A stretch of 64,000 nucleotides of DNA from Acidimicrobiales bacterium (lineage in GTDB: Bacteria; Actinomycetota; Acidimicrobiia; Acidimicrobiales; Acidimicrobilacustridaceae). The stretch covers positions 124,001 through 188,000 of the forward strand of contig JALOLR010000003.1 in assembly GCA_025455885.1 (NCBI GenBank), in the 5' to 3' direction. Of this stretch, positions 17,733 to 25,159 are shown in pieces. Positions within the stretch are counted from its first letter, which is position 1; the number at the start of each line of letters is the position of its first letter. The notes beneath the pieces were generated by a model. It was not told where the DNA came from, did no database searches, and worked only from the letters and a program-made list of their open reading frames with translations. A program made the translations under genes and the position numbers.

Positions 17733-18560
17733 GTGTACCGCTTCGCCCTGAAGCCCGGCTGGATCCTCTCGCACCTCTTCGTGGGCTCGTGCGTCGTGGC
17801 GATGATCTGGGCGGGGTTCTGGCAGCTCAGCCGGCTCGACGAGCGCCGAGCGGCCAACGCCGCCGTGCTCGCCGCCCAGGACCTGCCCACCGCACCGCTC
17901 GCCGAGGTCCTGCCCGCGGGGGTGGCGAGCACCGACGACGAGGTGGCCGCCGCACGGTTCCGGACCGTCACCGTCACCGGCACCTATCGGCCCGAGGACG
18001 AGGTCCTGATCCGCAACCGCTCCTACGAGGGGGCTCCCGGGTACTGGGTGCTCACCCCCCTGGTGCAGGCCGACGGCACCGCCGTCGCCGTGAACCGGGG
18101 ATGGGTGCCCTTCGCCGTGCAGCCCGAGGGGCCCTGGGACCGCTTCGCGCCCCCGACGGGCACCGTCACCGTCACCGGGCTCGTCCGTGAGCCCCAGGTC
18201 CGCTCGACGGGCGGCATCGTGTCGAGCCCCCAGGATCCGGGCGAGGGCCGGCTGCGCACCCTCTCGCGGGTGGACGTGGGACGCCTCGCCCAGCAGGTGA
18301 CCTCGCCGTTGATCCCCGCCTACGTCGACCTCCGGGTGCAGGAACCGGCCCAGCCCGACCAGACCCCGACCCCGGTGCCCGCGCCGGAGCTGAGCGAGGG
18401 ACCCCACCTCGGCTACGCCGGGCAGTGGTTCATCTTCGCCACGCTGACCACGGTGGTCTACGTGCTCATGCTGCGCCGGGTGGCCCGCAACCGGGCTGCC
18501 CCGGACACGGTCGAGGCCGAGGCGGGGGACACCGAGACGGCGACGACGGTCGGGAGCTGA
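17733..18560 (+). CDS. SURF1-family cytochrome oxidase assembly protein
   Basis: 275 aa. TM segments at about 12-30 and 228-248 flank an extracytoplasmic domain, the SURF1 topology. Signature residues are GFWQLSRLDER after TM1, the VNRGWVP strand, and YAGQWFIFA entering TM2. SURF1 proteins help insert heme a into cytochrome c oxidase subunit I. No oxidase genes are adjacent. The stop codon overlaps the ATG of the next TetR gene (TGATG), indicating coupling with that regulator. Confidence 0.92.
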   Translation: MYRFALKPGWILSHLFVGSCVVAMIWAGFWQLSRLDERRAANAAVLAAQDLPTAPLAEVLPAGVASTDDEVAAARFRTVTVTGTYRPEDEVLIRNRSYEGAPGYWVLTPLVQADGTAVAVNRGWVPFAVQPEGPWDRFAPPTGTVTVTGLVREPQVRSTGGIVSSPQDPGEGRLRTLSRVDVGRLAQQVTSPLIPAYVDLRVQEPAQPDQTPTPVPAPELSEGPHLGYAGQWFIFATLTTVVYVLMLRRVARNRAAPDTVEAEAGDTETATTVGS

Positions 18561-19162
18561 TGGCCGAGGCGTCGCGGGTGGATCCCGACGAGCGGCGGGT
18601 CCGCTTCTACCGGGCCGCCCGGGCCTGTGTGGAGTCCGCCGGGCTCGGGGCCACCTCCGTGGAGGATGTCGCCCGTGCCGCCGGGTCGTCGCGAGCCACG
18701 CTGTACCGGACGTTCCCGGGCGGACGCGACCAGCTCATGGCCGAGACGGTCGGCTGGGAGGTGGCGTCGTTCTTCGAGGACCTGGCCCGGGCGGTCGACG
18801 CCGAGCCCGATCTCGAGGGCAAGGTGGCCACCGGCCTGGCGGTGGGGCGGCGCTCGATCACCGAGCACGGCCTGCTCCAGCGCCTGTTGCGCACCGAGCC
18901 CGAGGCGGTCCTGGGCGAGCTGTCGGCCACGACGGCGCTGGTGCGCGAAGGGATCACCGGCTACATCGGGACCGAGCTGGCGCGGGCCCGGCGTGCCGGT
19001 GTGGTGCGCGCCGACTGCGACGTCGACGAGGCCGCCGACCACCTCGCTCGGCTGTTCCTGTCCTACATGGCCAGTCCCGGGCGATGGGACCTCGACGACC
19101 CCGACCAGGTGGCGCTCCTCGTCCGCACCCAGTTCCTCGCCGGGGTCCTGGCCCCGAGCTGA
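18560..19162 (+). CDS. TetR/AcrR-family transcriptional regulator
   Basis: 200 aa. The N-terminal HTH is clear: AARACVESAGLGATSVEDVARAAG then SSRATLYRTFPGGRDQLM, covering residues 15-60. The C-terminal ligand-binding domain has no recognised ligand class. ATG 18560 overlaps the SURF1 stop, so it is translationally coupled and not separately operator-controlled. A second TetR gene, with the same P-G-G-R after the recognition helix, follows 122 bp later; the two are probably paralogues. Confidence 0.9.
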   Translation: MAEASRVDPDERRVRFYRAARACVESAGLGATSVEDVARAAGSSRATLYRTFPGGRDQLMAETVGWEVASFFEDLARAVDAEPDLEGKVATGLAVGRRSITEHGLLQRLLRTEPEAVLGELSATTALVREGITGYIGTELARARRAGVVRADCDVDEAADHLARLFLSYMASPGRWDLDDPDQVALLVRTQFLAGVLAPS

Positions 19163-19225
19163 CCCCCGTCCGCCGGCTGGCTTCCCACGTACAGTGACCC
19201 CGGAACACGGAACGCGCGAAGACGC

Positions 19226-19281
19226 GAGACAATTCCGCGCTGACTGTCTTGTCATGAGACAGCCGGGGGCGTAGTGTCTCA
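19226..19281 (+). promoter_or_regulatory. Promoter and operator of the second TetR gene (leaderless)
   Basis: -35 TTGTCA (19249-19254) and -10 TAGTGT (19272-19277) are exactly 17 bp apart; the -10 ends 7 nt before GTG 19285. The inverted repeat TGAGACA (19255-19261) N13 TGTCTCA (19275-19281) spans the spacer and the -10. Further half-sites GAGACA (19226-19231) and TGTCTT (19245-19250) lie upstream. Occupancy would block polymerase, which fits TetR autorepression. Confidence 0.65.
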
Positions 19282-19284
19282 AGG

Positions 19285-19905
19285 GTGATCCCCGTCACAG
19301 CCCGGCCGACCCCCGCACCCGAACCCCTCGCCGGCCCCGCCCTCGAGGCCCGTATCCTGCGCGCCGCCCGCGACTGCGTGGCCGACCGAGGCCTCCGGGC
19401 GACGACCATCGAGGACGTCGCCGCCGCGGCCGGATGCGGCCGGGCCTCCATCTACCGCATCGTCCCCGGCGGGCGGCGCGGGCTGCTGCGCGCCGTGGTC
19501 GCCGAGGAGGTGGCCACCCTCTTCGACGAGCTCGGCGTCCGCATCGACGCCGCCGCGGACCTCGCCGGCGCGGTGGTCGACGCCGTCAACGGCGCCGCCG
19601 TGCACCTGGCCGACCACGCCGCCCTCCAACGCCTCCTCGCCGACGAGCCCGGCGTGATCATGCCCTTCATCTCCTTCGACGGCGCGGCCCCGCTGCTCGC
19701 CTCGGTCTCGGCCTGGGGCGGAGGGCACTTCCGGCGCTTCCTTCCCGCCGACGAGGCCGAAGCGGTCGCCGAGTGGGCCGCCCGCCTCGTCCTGTCCCAC
19801 CTCCAGGAGCCCCACGACCTCCTCGTGCTCACCGACCCCGTCCGTGTCCGCCACCTCGTCGAGACCTACCTCTTGCCCGGCGTGCGCGTCGGCGTCCCCG
19901 CCTGA
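19285..19905 (+). CDS. TetR-family regulator linked to the di-iron protein gene
   Basis: 206 aa from GTG 19285. The HTH is ARILRAARDCVADRGLRATTIEDVAAAAG with recognition helix GRASIYRIVPGGRRGLL (about 22-68). The C-terminal domain is unclassified. There is no Shine-Dalgarno sequence and the predicted transcript starts at the GTG, so it is probably leaderless. The downstream ferritin-like oxygenase gene begins 25 nt after its stop and has its own AGGAG site, so both likely share one TetR-repressed mRNA. Confidence 0.88.
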   Translation: MIPVTARPTPAPEPLAGPALEARILRAARDCVADRGLRATTIEDVAAAAGCGRASIYRIVPGGRRGLLRAVVAEEVATLFDELGVRIDAAADLAGAVVDAVNGAAVHLADHAALQRLLADEPGVIMPFISFDGAAPLLASVSAWGGGHFRRFLPADEAEAVAEWAARLVLSHLQEPHDLLVLTDPVRVRHLVETYLLPGVRVGVPA

Positions 19906-19930
19906 ACCCTTCCGCCACCCAGGAGCCACC

Positions 19931-21046
19931 GTGACCAGCACCGAGCACCTCATCGGCCGCACCGAGATCAACGACCTCGAGGCCATCCTGCAGATCACCA
20001 ACCACGACGTCGACGCGCTGGCCCACACCGTGGCCAACGAGGCCGACACCATCTTCACCTGGGACTACGCCAAGGGTGCGCGGCCGGCGCTCGAGCGGCT
20101 CTACGAGAAGGCCAAGACCTCGCAGTGGAACGGCCAGACCGACCTTCCGTGGCACCTCGACGTCGACCAGGAGCAGGTCGTCCAGGCCAACGCCGTCGCC
20201 AACAACCGCGGCGTGAACCTCGACGTCGAGGGCACGTTCTTCGAGAGCTGGGGCGACAAGGAGTGGCTCCAGCTCGGCATCGAGTCGCAGAACTGGCTGC
20301 TCAGCCAGTTCATGCACGGCGAGCAGGGCGCCCTGGTGTGCACCGCCAAGATCGTCGAGACCGTGCCGTGGATCGACGCCAAGTACTACGCCGCCACCCA
20401 GGTGATGGACGAGGCCCGCCACGTCGAGGTGTTCGCCAAGTACCTCGACGAGAAGCTGTCGGGCAGCTACCCGGTCAACGCCCACCTCCGCCTGCTGCTC
20501 GACGACATCGTGGCCGACAGCCGTTGGGACATGACCTACCTCGGCATGCAGATCATGGTCGAGGGCCTGGCCCTCGCGGCGTTCGGCTTCATGCACCAGA
20601 TGACCACCGAGCCGCTCCTCAAGCAGCTGCTGCGCTACGTGATGAGCGACGAGGCACGCCACGTGGCCTTCGGGGTGCTGTCGCTCCAGGAGTTCTACGC
20701 CGGGCTCACCCAGGCCGAGATCCGCGAACGCCAGGAGTTCGCCTTCGAGGCGGCCGTGCGCATGCGCGACCGCTTCCTCCAACAGGAGGTCTGGGAGCGC
20801 ATGGGCGTGCCGGTGCACGAGGCCATCTCGGTCATCATGGCCACGCCCGACCAGCAGCTCTTCCAGCAGATGTTGTTCACCAAGATCGTGCCCAACTGCC
20901 GCAAGCTCGGCCTGCTCGACGCCGGCGACGGCTGGTTGCGCGAGCGCTTCACCGAGCTCGGCGTCATCGAGTTCGAGCACGCCGAGGACACCGGCTCGGA
21001 CTACGAGGCCTTCGCCCTCACCGACGCCGACCCCGTCTCCTCCTGA
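19931..21046 (+). CDS. Ferritin-like di-iron protein (R2/AurF-type fold)
   Basis: 371 aa from GTG 19931 with AGGAG upstream. All six di-iron ligands of the R2-like fold are visible: Glu131 (HGEQ), Glu161 and His164 (DEARH), Glu211 (MVEG), Glu241 and His244 (DEARH). The spacing of two E-x-x-H helices matches carboxylate-bridged oxygenases and N-oxygenases. The helix bundle is followed by about 90 residues rich in aromatic residues. The substrate is unknown. It is not a class I RNR small subunit by context (no nrdE/nrdA, and nrdJ is present). A TetR gene lies directly upstream, suggesting inducible oxidation of a small molecule. Confidence 0.82.
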   Translation: MTSTEHLIGRTEINDLEAILQITNHDVDALAHTVANEADTIFTWDYAKGARPALERLYEKAKTSQWNGQTDLPWHLDVDQEQVVQANAVANNRGVNLDVEGTFFESWGDKEWLQLGIESQNWLLSQFMHGEQGALVCTAKIVETVPWIDAKYYAATQVMDEARHVEVFAKYLDEKLSGSYPVNAHLRLLLDDIVADSRWDMTYLGMQIMVEGLALAAFGFMHQMTTEPLLKQLLRYVMSDEARHVAFGVLSLQEFYAGLTQAEIRERQEFAFEAAVRMRDRFLQQEVWERMGVPVHEAISVIMATPDQQLFQQMLFTKIVPNCRKLGLLDAGDGWLRERFTELGVIEFEHAEDTGSDYEAFALTDADPVSS

Positions 21047-21081
21047 CCCCATCCCTCGCGTGGCCCGAACAGGGTCACTGG

Positions 21082-21087
21082 TAGATT
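21082..21087 (+). promoter_or_regulatory. -10 element (TAGATT) of a leaderless dapA promoter
   Basis: TAGATT ends 7 nt before ATG 21095, with no Shine-Dalgarno sequence. It is identical in the TAGATTCGCC core to the dapB element at 12961. Confidence 0.55.
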
Positions 21088-21094
21088 CGCCGTC

Positions 21095-21979
21095 ATGCCC
21101 CGCTTCGGTCCGGTGATGACGGCGATGATCACGCCGTTCGACGATGCCGGCGACGTCGACCATGACGGTACGGCCGAGCTGGCCCGCTGGCTCGTCGAGC
21201 AGGGCAACGACGCACTGGTCGTCACCGGCACCACCGGTGAGGCGTCGTGCCTCACCGACGACGAGCAGGTGGCCGTGTGGCGCACCGTCCGCGACGCCGT
21301 CGACGCCCCGATCATCGTCGGCAGCGGCACCAACGACACCCGCCACGCCGCCGAGCTCACCGGCCGGGCCGCCGCCGCCGGTGCCGACGGCGTGCTGCTG
21401 GTCACGCCGTACTACAACCGTCCCTCCCAGGCCGGCATCGAGGCTCACTTCCGCCAGGTCGCCGCGGCCACCGACCTGCCCGTCGTCCTCTACGACATCC
21501 CCGTGCGCACCGGGCGCAAGATCAGTGACGAGGTCATCCTGCGCCTCGCCCGCGAGGTGCCGAACGTCGTGGCGCTCAAGGACGCCGCCGGCCACCCCGG
21601 CGACACGGCCCGGCTCATCGCCGCCGCCCCCGACGGCTTCGAGGTCTACTCCGGCGACGACCCCCTCACGCTGCCCCTCCTGGCCGTCGGCGCGGTCGGG
21701 GTCATCGGGGTGGCCACCCACTGGTGCGCGCCGGTGATGGCCGAGATGATCGCCGCCCACGCCAAGGGCGATGTGGCCCACGCCATCGAGCTCAACACCC
21801 GGATGATCGAGAGCTTCGAGTTCGAGACCGGCGACCTCGCCCCCAACCCGCTGCCCACCAAGGCCATGATGCGGGCCCTCGGCCGGCCCGCCGGCCACTG
21901 CCGCCCGCCGGCCGGGCCGCCGCCCGAGGGGCTCGAGGCGCGCGCCCTCGAGGTCCACCGGCGGCTCTACCCGGCGTGA
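21095..21979 (+). CDS. dapA: 4-hydroxy-tetrahydrodipicolinate synthase DapA
   Basis: 294 aa. DapA condenses pyruvate with aspartate semialdehyde, the first committed step to DAP and lysine. The (beta/alpha)8 aldolase motifs are complete: GTTGE (about 48-52), the proton-relay tyrosine in TPYYNRPSQ, YDIPVRTG, and Schiff-base lysine in VVALKDAAG. The C-terminal tail is Pro-rich as in other actinobacterial DapA. The dapA-RNase J adjacency is conserved in many actinobacteria. Confidence 0.96.
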   Translation: MPRFGPVMTAMITPFDDAGDVDHDGTAELARWLVEQGNDALVVTGTTGEASCLTDDEQVAVWRTVRDAVDAPIIVGSGTNDTRHAAELTGRAAAAGADGVLLVTPYYNRPSQAGIEAHFRQVAAATDLPVVLYDIPVRTGRKISDEVILRLAREVPNVVALKDAAGHPGDTARLIAAAPDGFEVYSGDDPLTLPLLAVGAVGVIGVATHWCAPVMAEMIAAHAKGDVAHAIELNTRMIESFEFETGDLAPNPLPTKAMMRALGRPAGHCRPPAGPPPEGLEARALEVHRRLYPA

Positions 21980-22060
21980 CGCCCTCCGGTCGACGTCGAC
22001 CCGGCGCCCGCCGATCCCCACTCCCCCCGACACGAGGTCCGCACATGCCCGAGGCCACGA

Positions 22061-23737
22061 ATGGCTGACACCGCCACGCCCGCACCCGTCAAGGTCACCT
22101 TCCTCGGAGGGCTCGGCGAGATCGGTCGCAACTGCGCCTGCATCGAGGTCGACGGCGCCATCATGCTGCTCGACTGCGGCCTCATGTTCCCCGACCTCGA
22201 CATGCTCGGCGTCGACCTCGTACTACCCGACCTCACCTACCTGCACGAGAACGCCGAGCGCATCGTCGGCTGCATCGCCACCCACGGCCACGAGGACCAC
22301 ACGGGGGCGCTCTCGTTCCTGCTCCGTGAGCTGTCGTTCCCGATCTACGGGTCGGCGCTCACCCTCGGCCTCGCCCGCAACCGCATCGAGGAGGCCGGGC
22401 TGCTCGACCGCACCGAGTTCGTCCCGGTCAAGGACGGCGAACGGCGCCGCATCGGTCCGTTCGACGTCGAGTTCATCCCCGTCACCCACTCGGTGCCCCA
22501 CGGCTTCGCGACCGCGTTCCACACCCCGCAGGGGGTCATCCTCCACAGCGGCGACTTCAAGATCGACCTCACTCCTGTCGACGGTCGACTCACCGACCTC
22601 GGCCGCATCGGCGCCATCGCCGGCACCGACGGCGTACGGCTCCTGTTGTCGGACTCCACCAACGCCGACGAGCACGGCCACTCGGCGTCGGAGACGACCG
22701 TGGGCAGCGTCCTCTACGACCTCTTCCACGCCTACGAGGGCCGGCGGATCATCACCACCTGCTTCGCCAGCCACGTCCACCGCGTGCAACAGATCGCCGA
22801 CGCGGCGATGGCCTTCGACCGCACCGTGGCCACCATGGGCATGTCGATGAAGAAGAACGTCCGACTGGCCCGCGAGATGGGCCTGTTGAAGATCCCCGAC
22901 CACCGCCTGCGCGACATCGACGACATCGCCGACCTCGACCCCGCCAAGGTCTGCATCATCTCCACCGGGTCCCAGGGCGAGCCGATGTCGGCGCTGGCCC
23001 TCATGGCCGCCAACGAGAACCGGTGGCTGAAGCTGTCCGACAACGACGTCGTGATCATGAGCTCGCACCCCATCCCGGGCAACGAGCAGGACGTCTCCAA
23101 GGTCATCGACGGCCTCCTGCGCGCCGGGGCCGAGGTCGTCCACTCCGGCATCGCCGACGTGCACGCCTCCGGCCACGCCAAGGCCGAGGAGTTGAAGCTC
23201 CTCCTCTCGATCACCAGGCCCGAGTGGTTCGTGCCGGTGCACGGCGAGTACCGCCACCTCATGGCCCACGCCCGCCACGGCCGTACGATGGGGGTGCCCG
23301 CCGACAACGTGATGGTCTGTCTCGACGGCGACCAGCTCACCCTCGACGCCGAGGGACTGCGTCGCAGCGGTCAGGTGCCGGCCGGGTTCCTCTACGTCGA
23401 CGGGATCATCGGCGACGTCGGCGACGGCGTGCTGCGCGACCGGCGGGTGCTGGCCGACGAGGGCGTGGTCGTCGTGATCGTCGGCGTCGACGTGACCACC
23501 GGGGCGGTGCTCATGGGCCCCGAGATCATCACCCGGGGCTGGGTGTACGCCCCCGAGGCCGAGGACCTGCTCGAGCAGTGCGCCGAGCGGGTGCGTGACG
23601 CGATCAAGGACGCCTTCCAGCACGACGCCACCACGATCGAGGACCTGCAACGCCACGTCCGCCGCGCCGCCGGGCGCTTCGTGAACCAGCAGACCAAGCG
23701 GCGTCCGATGATCGTCCCGGTGGTGATGGAGGCCTGA
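22061..23737 (+). CDS. rnj: Ribonuclease J
   Basis: 558 aa. RNase J is a beta-lactamase-fold endo- and 5'-3' exoribonuclease. The metal motif is THGHEDHTGA (about 72), with HSVPHGFA, HSGDFKID and DSTNAD following. The beta-CASP domain has TCFASHVHRVQQ and the later SGHAKAEEL; the C-terminal domain ends with RRPMIVPVVMEA. GAGG lies 7 nt upstream of ATG 22061. It follows dapA by 81 nt in a probable operon. Confidence 0.96.
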   Translation: MADTATPAPVKVTFLGGLGEIGRNCACIEVDGAIMLLDCGLMFPDLDMLGVDLVLPDLTYLHENAERIVGCIATHGHEDHTGALSFLLRELSFPIYGSALTLGLARNRIEEAGLLDRTEFVPVKDGERRRIGPFDVEFIPVTHSVPHGFATAFHTPQGVILHSGDFKIDLTPVDGRLTDLGRIGAIAGTDGVRLLLSDSTNADEHGHSASETTVGSVLYDLFHAYEGRRIITTCFASHVHRVQQIADAAMAFDRTVATMGMSMKKNVRLAREMGLLKIPDHRLRDIDDIADLDPAKVCIISTGSQGEPMSALALMAANENRWLKLSDNDVVIMSSHPIPGNEQDVSKVIDGLLRAGAEVVHSGIADVHASGHAKAEELKLLLSITRPEWFVPVHGEYRHLMAHARHGRTMGVPADNVMVCLDGDQLTLDAEGLRRSGQVPAGFLYVDGIIGDVGDGVLRDRRVLADEGVVVVIVGVDVTTGAVLMGPEIITRGWVYAPEAEDLLEQCAERVRDAIKDAFQHDATTIEDLQRHVRRAAGRFVNQQTKRRPMIVPVVMEA

Positions 23738-23779
23738 ACCAGGGGCCCCGGACCGTCCGGGCGCGCCGCCGGCGAGCAC

Positions 23780-23785
23780 TAGCCT
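23780..23785 (+). promoter_or_regulatory. -10 element (TAGCCT) upstream of bioB
   Basis: TAGCCT ends 8 nt before ATG 23794 with no Shine-Dalgarno sequence; likely leaderless or with a leader of one or two bases. No biotin-repressor palindrome was seen. Confidence 0.45.
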
Positions 23786-23793
23786 CTCCGCCC

Positions 23794-24867
23794 ATGTCCG
23801 ACGTTCCCGTCGCCCTGTCGCCGAACCCGCGTGACTCCGCTCCGCCCCGTCCCCGGCTGTCGTCCGACGACGCCCGCAGGGCGATCCGCGCCGCCGAGGC
23901 GGCACTGCTCGACGAGCGCCGCCAGCTCCGCCCCGACGAGCTGGCCACCCTCGCCGACGTGCCCGACGCCTCGGTGCCGATGCTGGCCGCGCTGGCCCAC
24001 GAGGTGCGCCTCGCGTGGTGCGGCGACACCGTCGAGGTCGAGGGCATCCTCTCGGCCAAGACCGGCGGGTGCCCCGAGGACTGCCACTTCTGCAGCCAGT
24101 CGGCCAAGTTCGAGTCGCCCGTGCAGGCCACGCCGTTCCTGGACACCGCCGACGTGCTCGCCGCGGCCCGTGAGACCGCCGCCCTCGGGGCCAGCGAGTT
24201 CTGCATCGTCCTCGCCATCCGCGGCCCCGACGAGCGGACCATGGAACGGGTGCTCGAGCTCGTGCCGCTGGTGAAGGACGAGACCGGCCTCGACGTGGCC
24301 GTGAGCGCCGGCGTCCTCACCCCCGAACAGGCCCGACGCTTCGCCGCCGGTGGGGTCCACCGCTACAACCACAACCTGGAGACGGCCGAGTCGTTCTTCC
24401 CCGAGGTCGTCACCACCCACACGTGGGCCGAGCGCTTCGACACCTGTCGGCTGGTGCGTGACGAGGGCATGGAGCTGTGCTGCGGCGTGCTGCTCGGCAT
24501 GGGCGAGTCCGTCGAGCAGCGCCTCGAGCTGCTCGAGCAGCTCCGGTCCGTCGAGCCCCACGAGGTGCCGGTCAACTTCCTCAACCCCCGACCGGGCACC
24601 CCGTTCGCCGGCCGCCCGCTCGTCGAGCCGCTCGAGGCGATCCGCTGGATCGCGCTGTTCCGCCTCGCGCTGCCGTCGGTGATCCTGCGCTACGCCGGCG
24701 GCCGCGAGGTGACGCTGAGAGAGCTGCAGGCCCTGGGCCTGACGAGCGGCATCAACGCCCTCATCGTCGGCAACTACCTCACCACGCTCGGCCGCTCGCC
24801 CGACGAGGACCTCCAGATGCTCGACGACCTCGCCATGCCGATCGGCGCGCTGTCGAAGGCCCTCTGA
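23794..24867 (+). CDS. bioB: Biotin synthase BioB
   Basis: 357 aa. BioB is a radical-SAM enzyme that inserts sulfur into dethiobiotin. The 4Fe-4S cysteines are in GGCPEDCHFCSQS (C-x3-C-x2-C). The YNHNLETAESFF segment and the GLLGMGE-like loop (here GVLLGMGES) are typical. The conserved arginine of the auxiliary cluster site lies in ILRYAGGREV. The N-terminal extension of about 35 residues is longer than in E. coli. bioA, bioD and bioF are not nearby. A small BsaP-like gene follows after 3 nt, matching the mycobacterial arrangement. Confidence 0.95.
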   Translation: MSDVPVALSPNPRDSAPPRPRLSSDDARRAIRAAEAALLDERRQLRPDELATLADVPDASVPMLAALAHEVRLAWCGDTVEVEGILSAKTGGCPEDCHFCSQSAKFESPVQATPFLDTADVLAAARETAALGASEFCIVLAIRGPDERTMERVLELVPLVKDETGLDVAVSAGVLTPEQARRFAAGGVHRYNHNLETAESFFPEVVTTHTWAERFDTCRLVRDEGMELCCGVLLGMGESVEQRLELLEQLRSVEPHEVPVNFLNPRPGTPFAGRPLVEPLEAIRWIALFRLALPSVILRYAGGREVTLRELQALGLTSGINALIVGNYLTTLGRSPDEDLQMLDDLAMPIGALSKAL

Positions 24868-24870
24868 CCG

Positions 24871-25056
24871 TTGGTCCCGGAGGCCGCCCACTGCACCTGG
24901 TGCGGCACAACGCTGGCCGAGCACGTCGTCCCGTCGTGCTCCCGGCCGCTGGAGCCCCCCCGGTTCTGCCCGACCTGCGGGCGTCGTCTCCGTGTGCAGG
25001 TCCACCCCACCGGTTGGGACGCCCGCTGCCGCGACCACGGCGTCATCGAGTCCTGA
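24871..25056 (+). CDS. bsaP: BsaP-like biotin synthase auxiliary protein
   Basis: 61 aa from TTG 24871, three bases after the bioB stop. It has two zinc-ribbon-like pairs, HCTWCG near residue 8 and RFCPTCGRR near residue 31, followed by a V-Q-V-x-P-x-G-W and R-C-R-D-H-G pattern. In mycobacteria a small Cys-rich protein encoded beside bioB, BsaP, is required for BioB activity. Length, position and cysteine pattern fit. The match is from memory of the family, so symbol confidence is moderate. Confidence 0.78.
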   Translation: MVPEAAHCTWCGTTLAEHVVPSCSRPLEPPRFCPTCGRRLRVQVHPTGWDARCRDHGVIES

Positions 25057-25071
25057 CCTCTCACCCCTCGC

Positions 25072-25125
25072 CCGAACTGTTGAGCGCTCCGCTCGTCTGG
25101 GCGAGCTGGGGACGCAACAGTTCGG
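25072..25125. terminator. Long hairpin between convergent bsaP and lipase genes
   Basis: CCGAACTGTTG (25072-25082) and CAACAGTTCGG (25115-25125) form a perfect 11-bp inverted repeat with a 32-nt loop. A nested GCTCG/CGAGC stem lies at 25091-25106. It sits between convergent genes and could terminate both directions. No U-tract is present. Confidence 0.55.
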
Positions 25126-25159
25126 AAGCAGGGGAGGGCGAGCCGGTCGGGGGAGGGGC

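Noticed and set aside
19931-21046. Class I ribonucleotide reductase small subunit
   Set aside because: The di-iron ligands match the fold, but no large-subunit gene is adjacent, the context is a TetR regulator and the organism has nrdJ.
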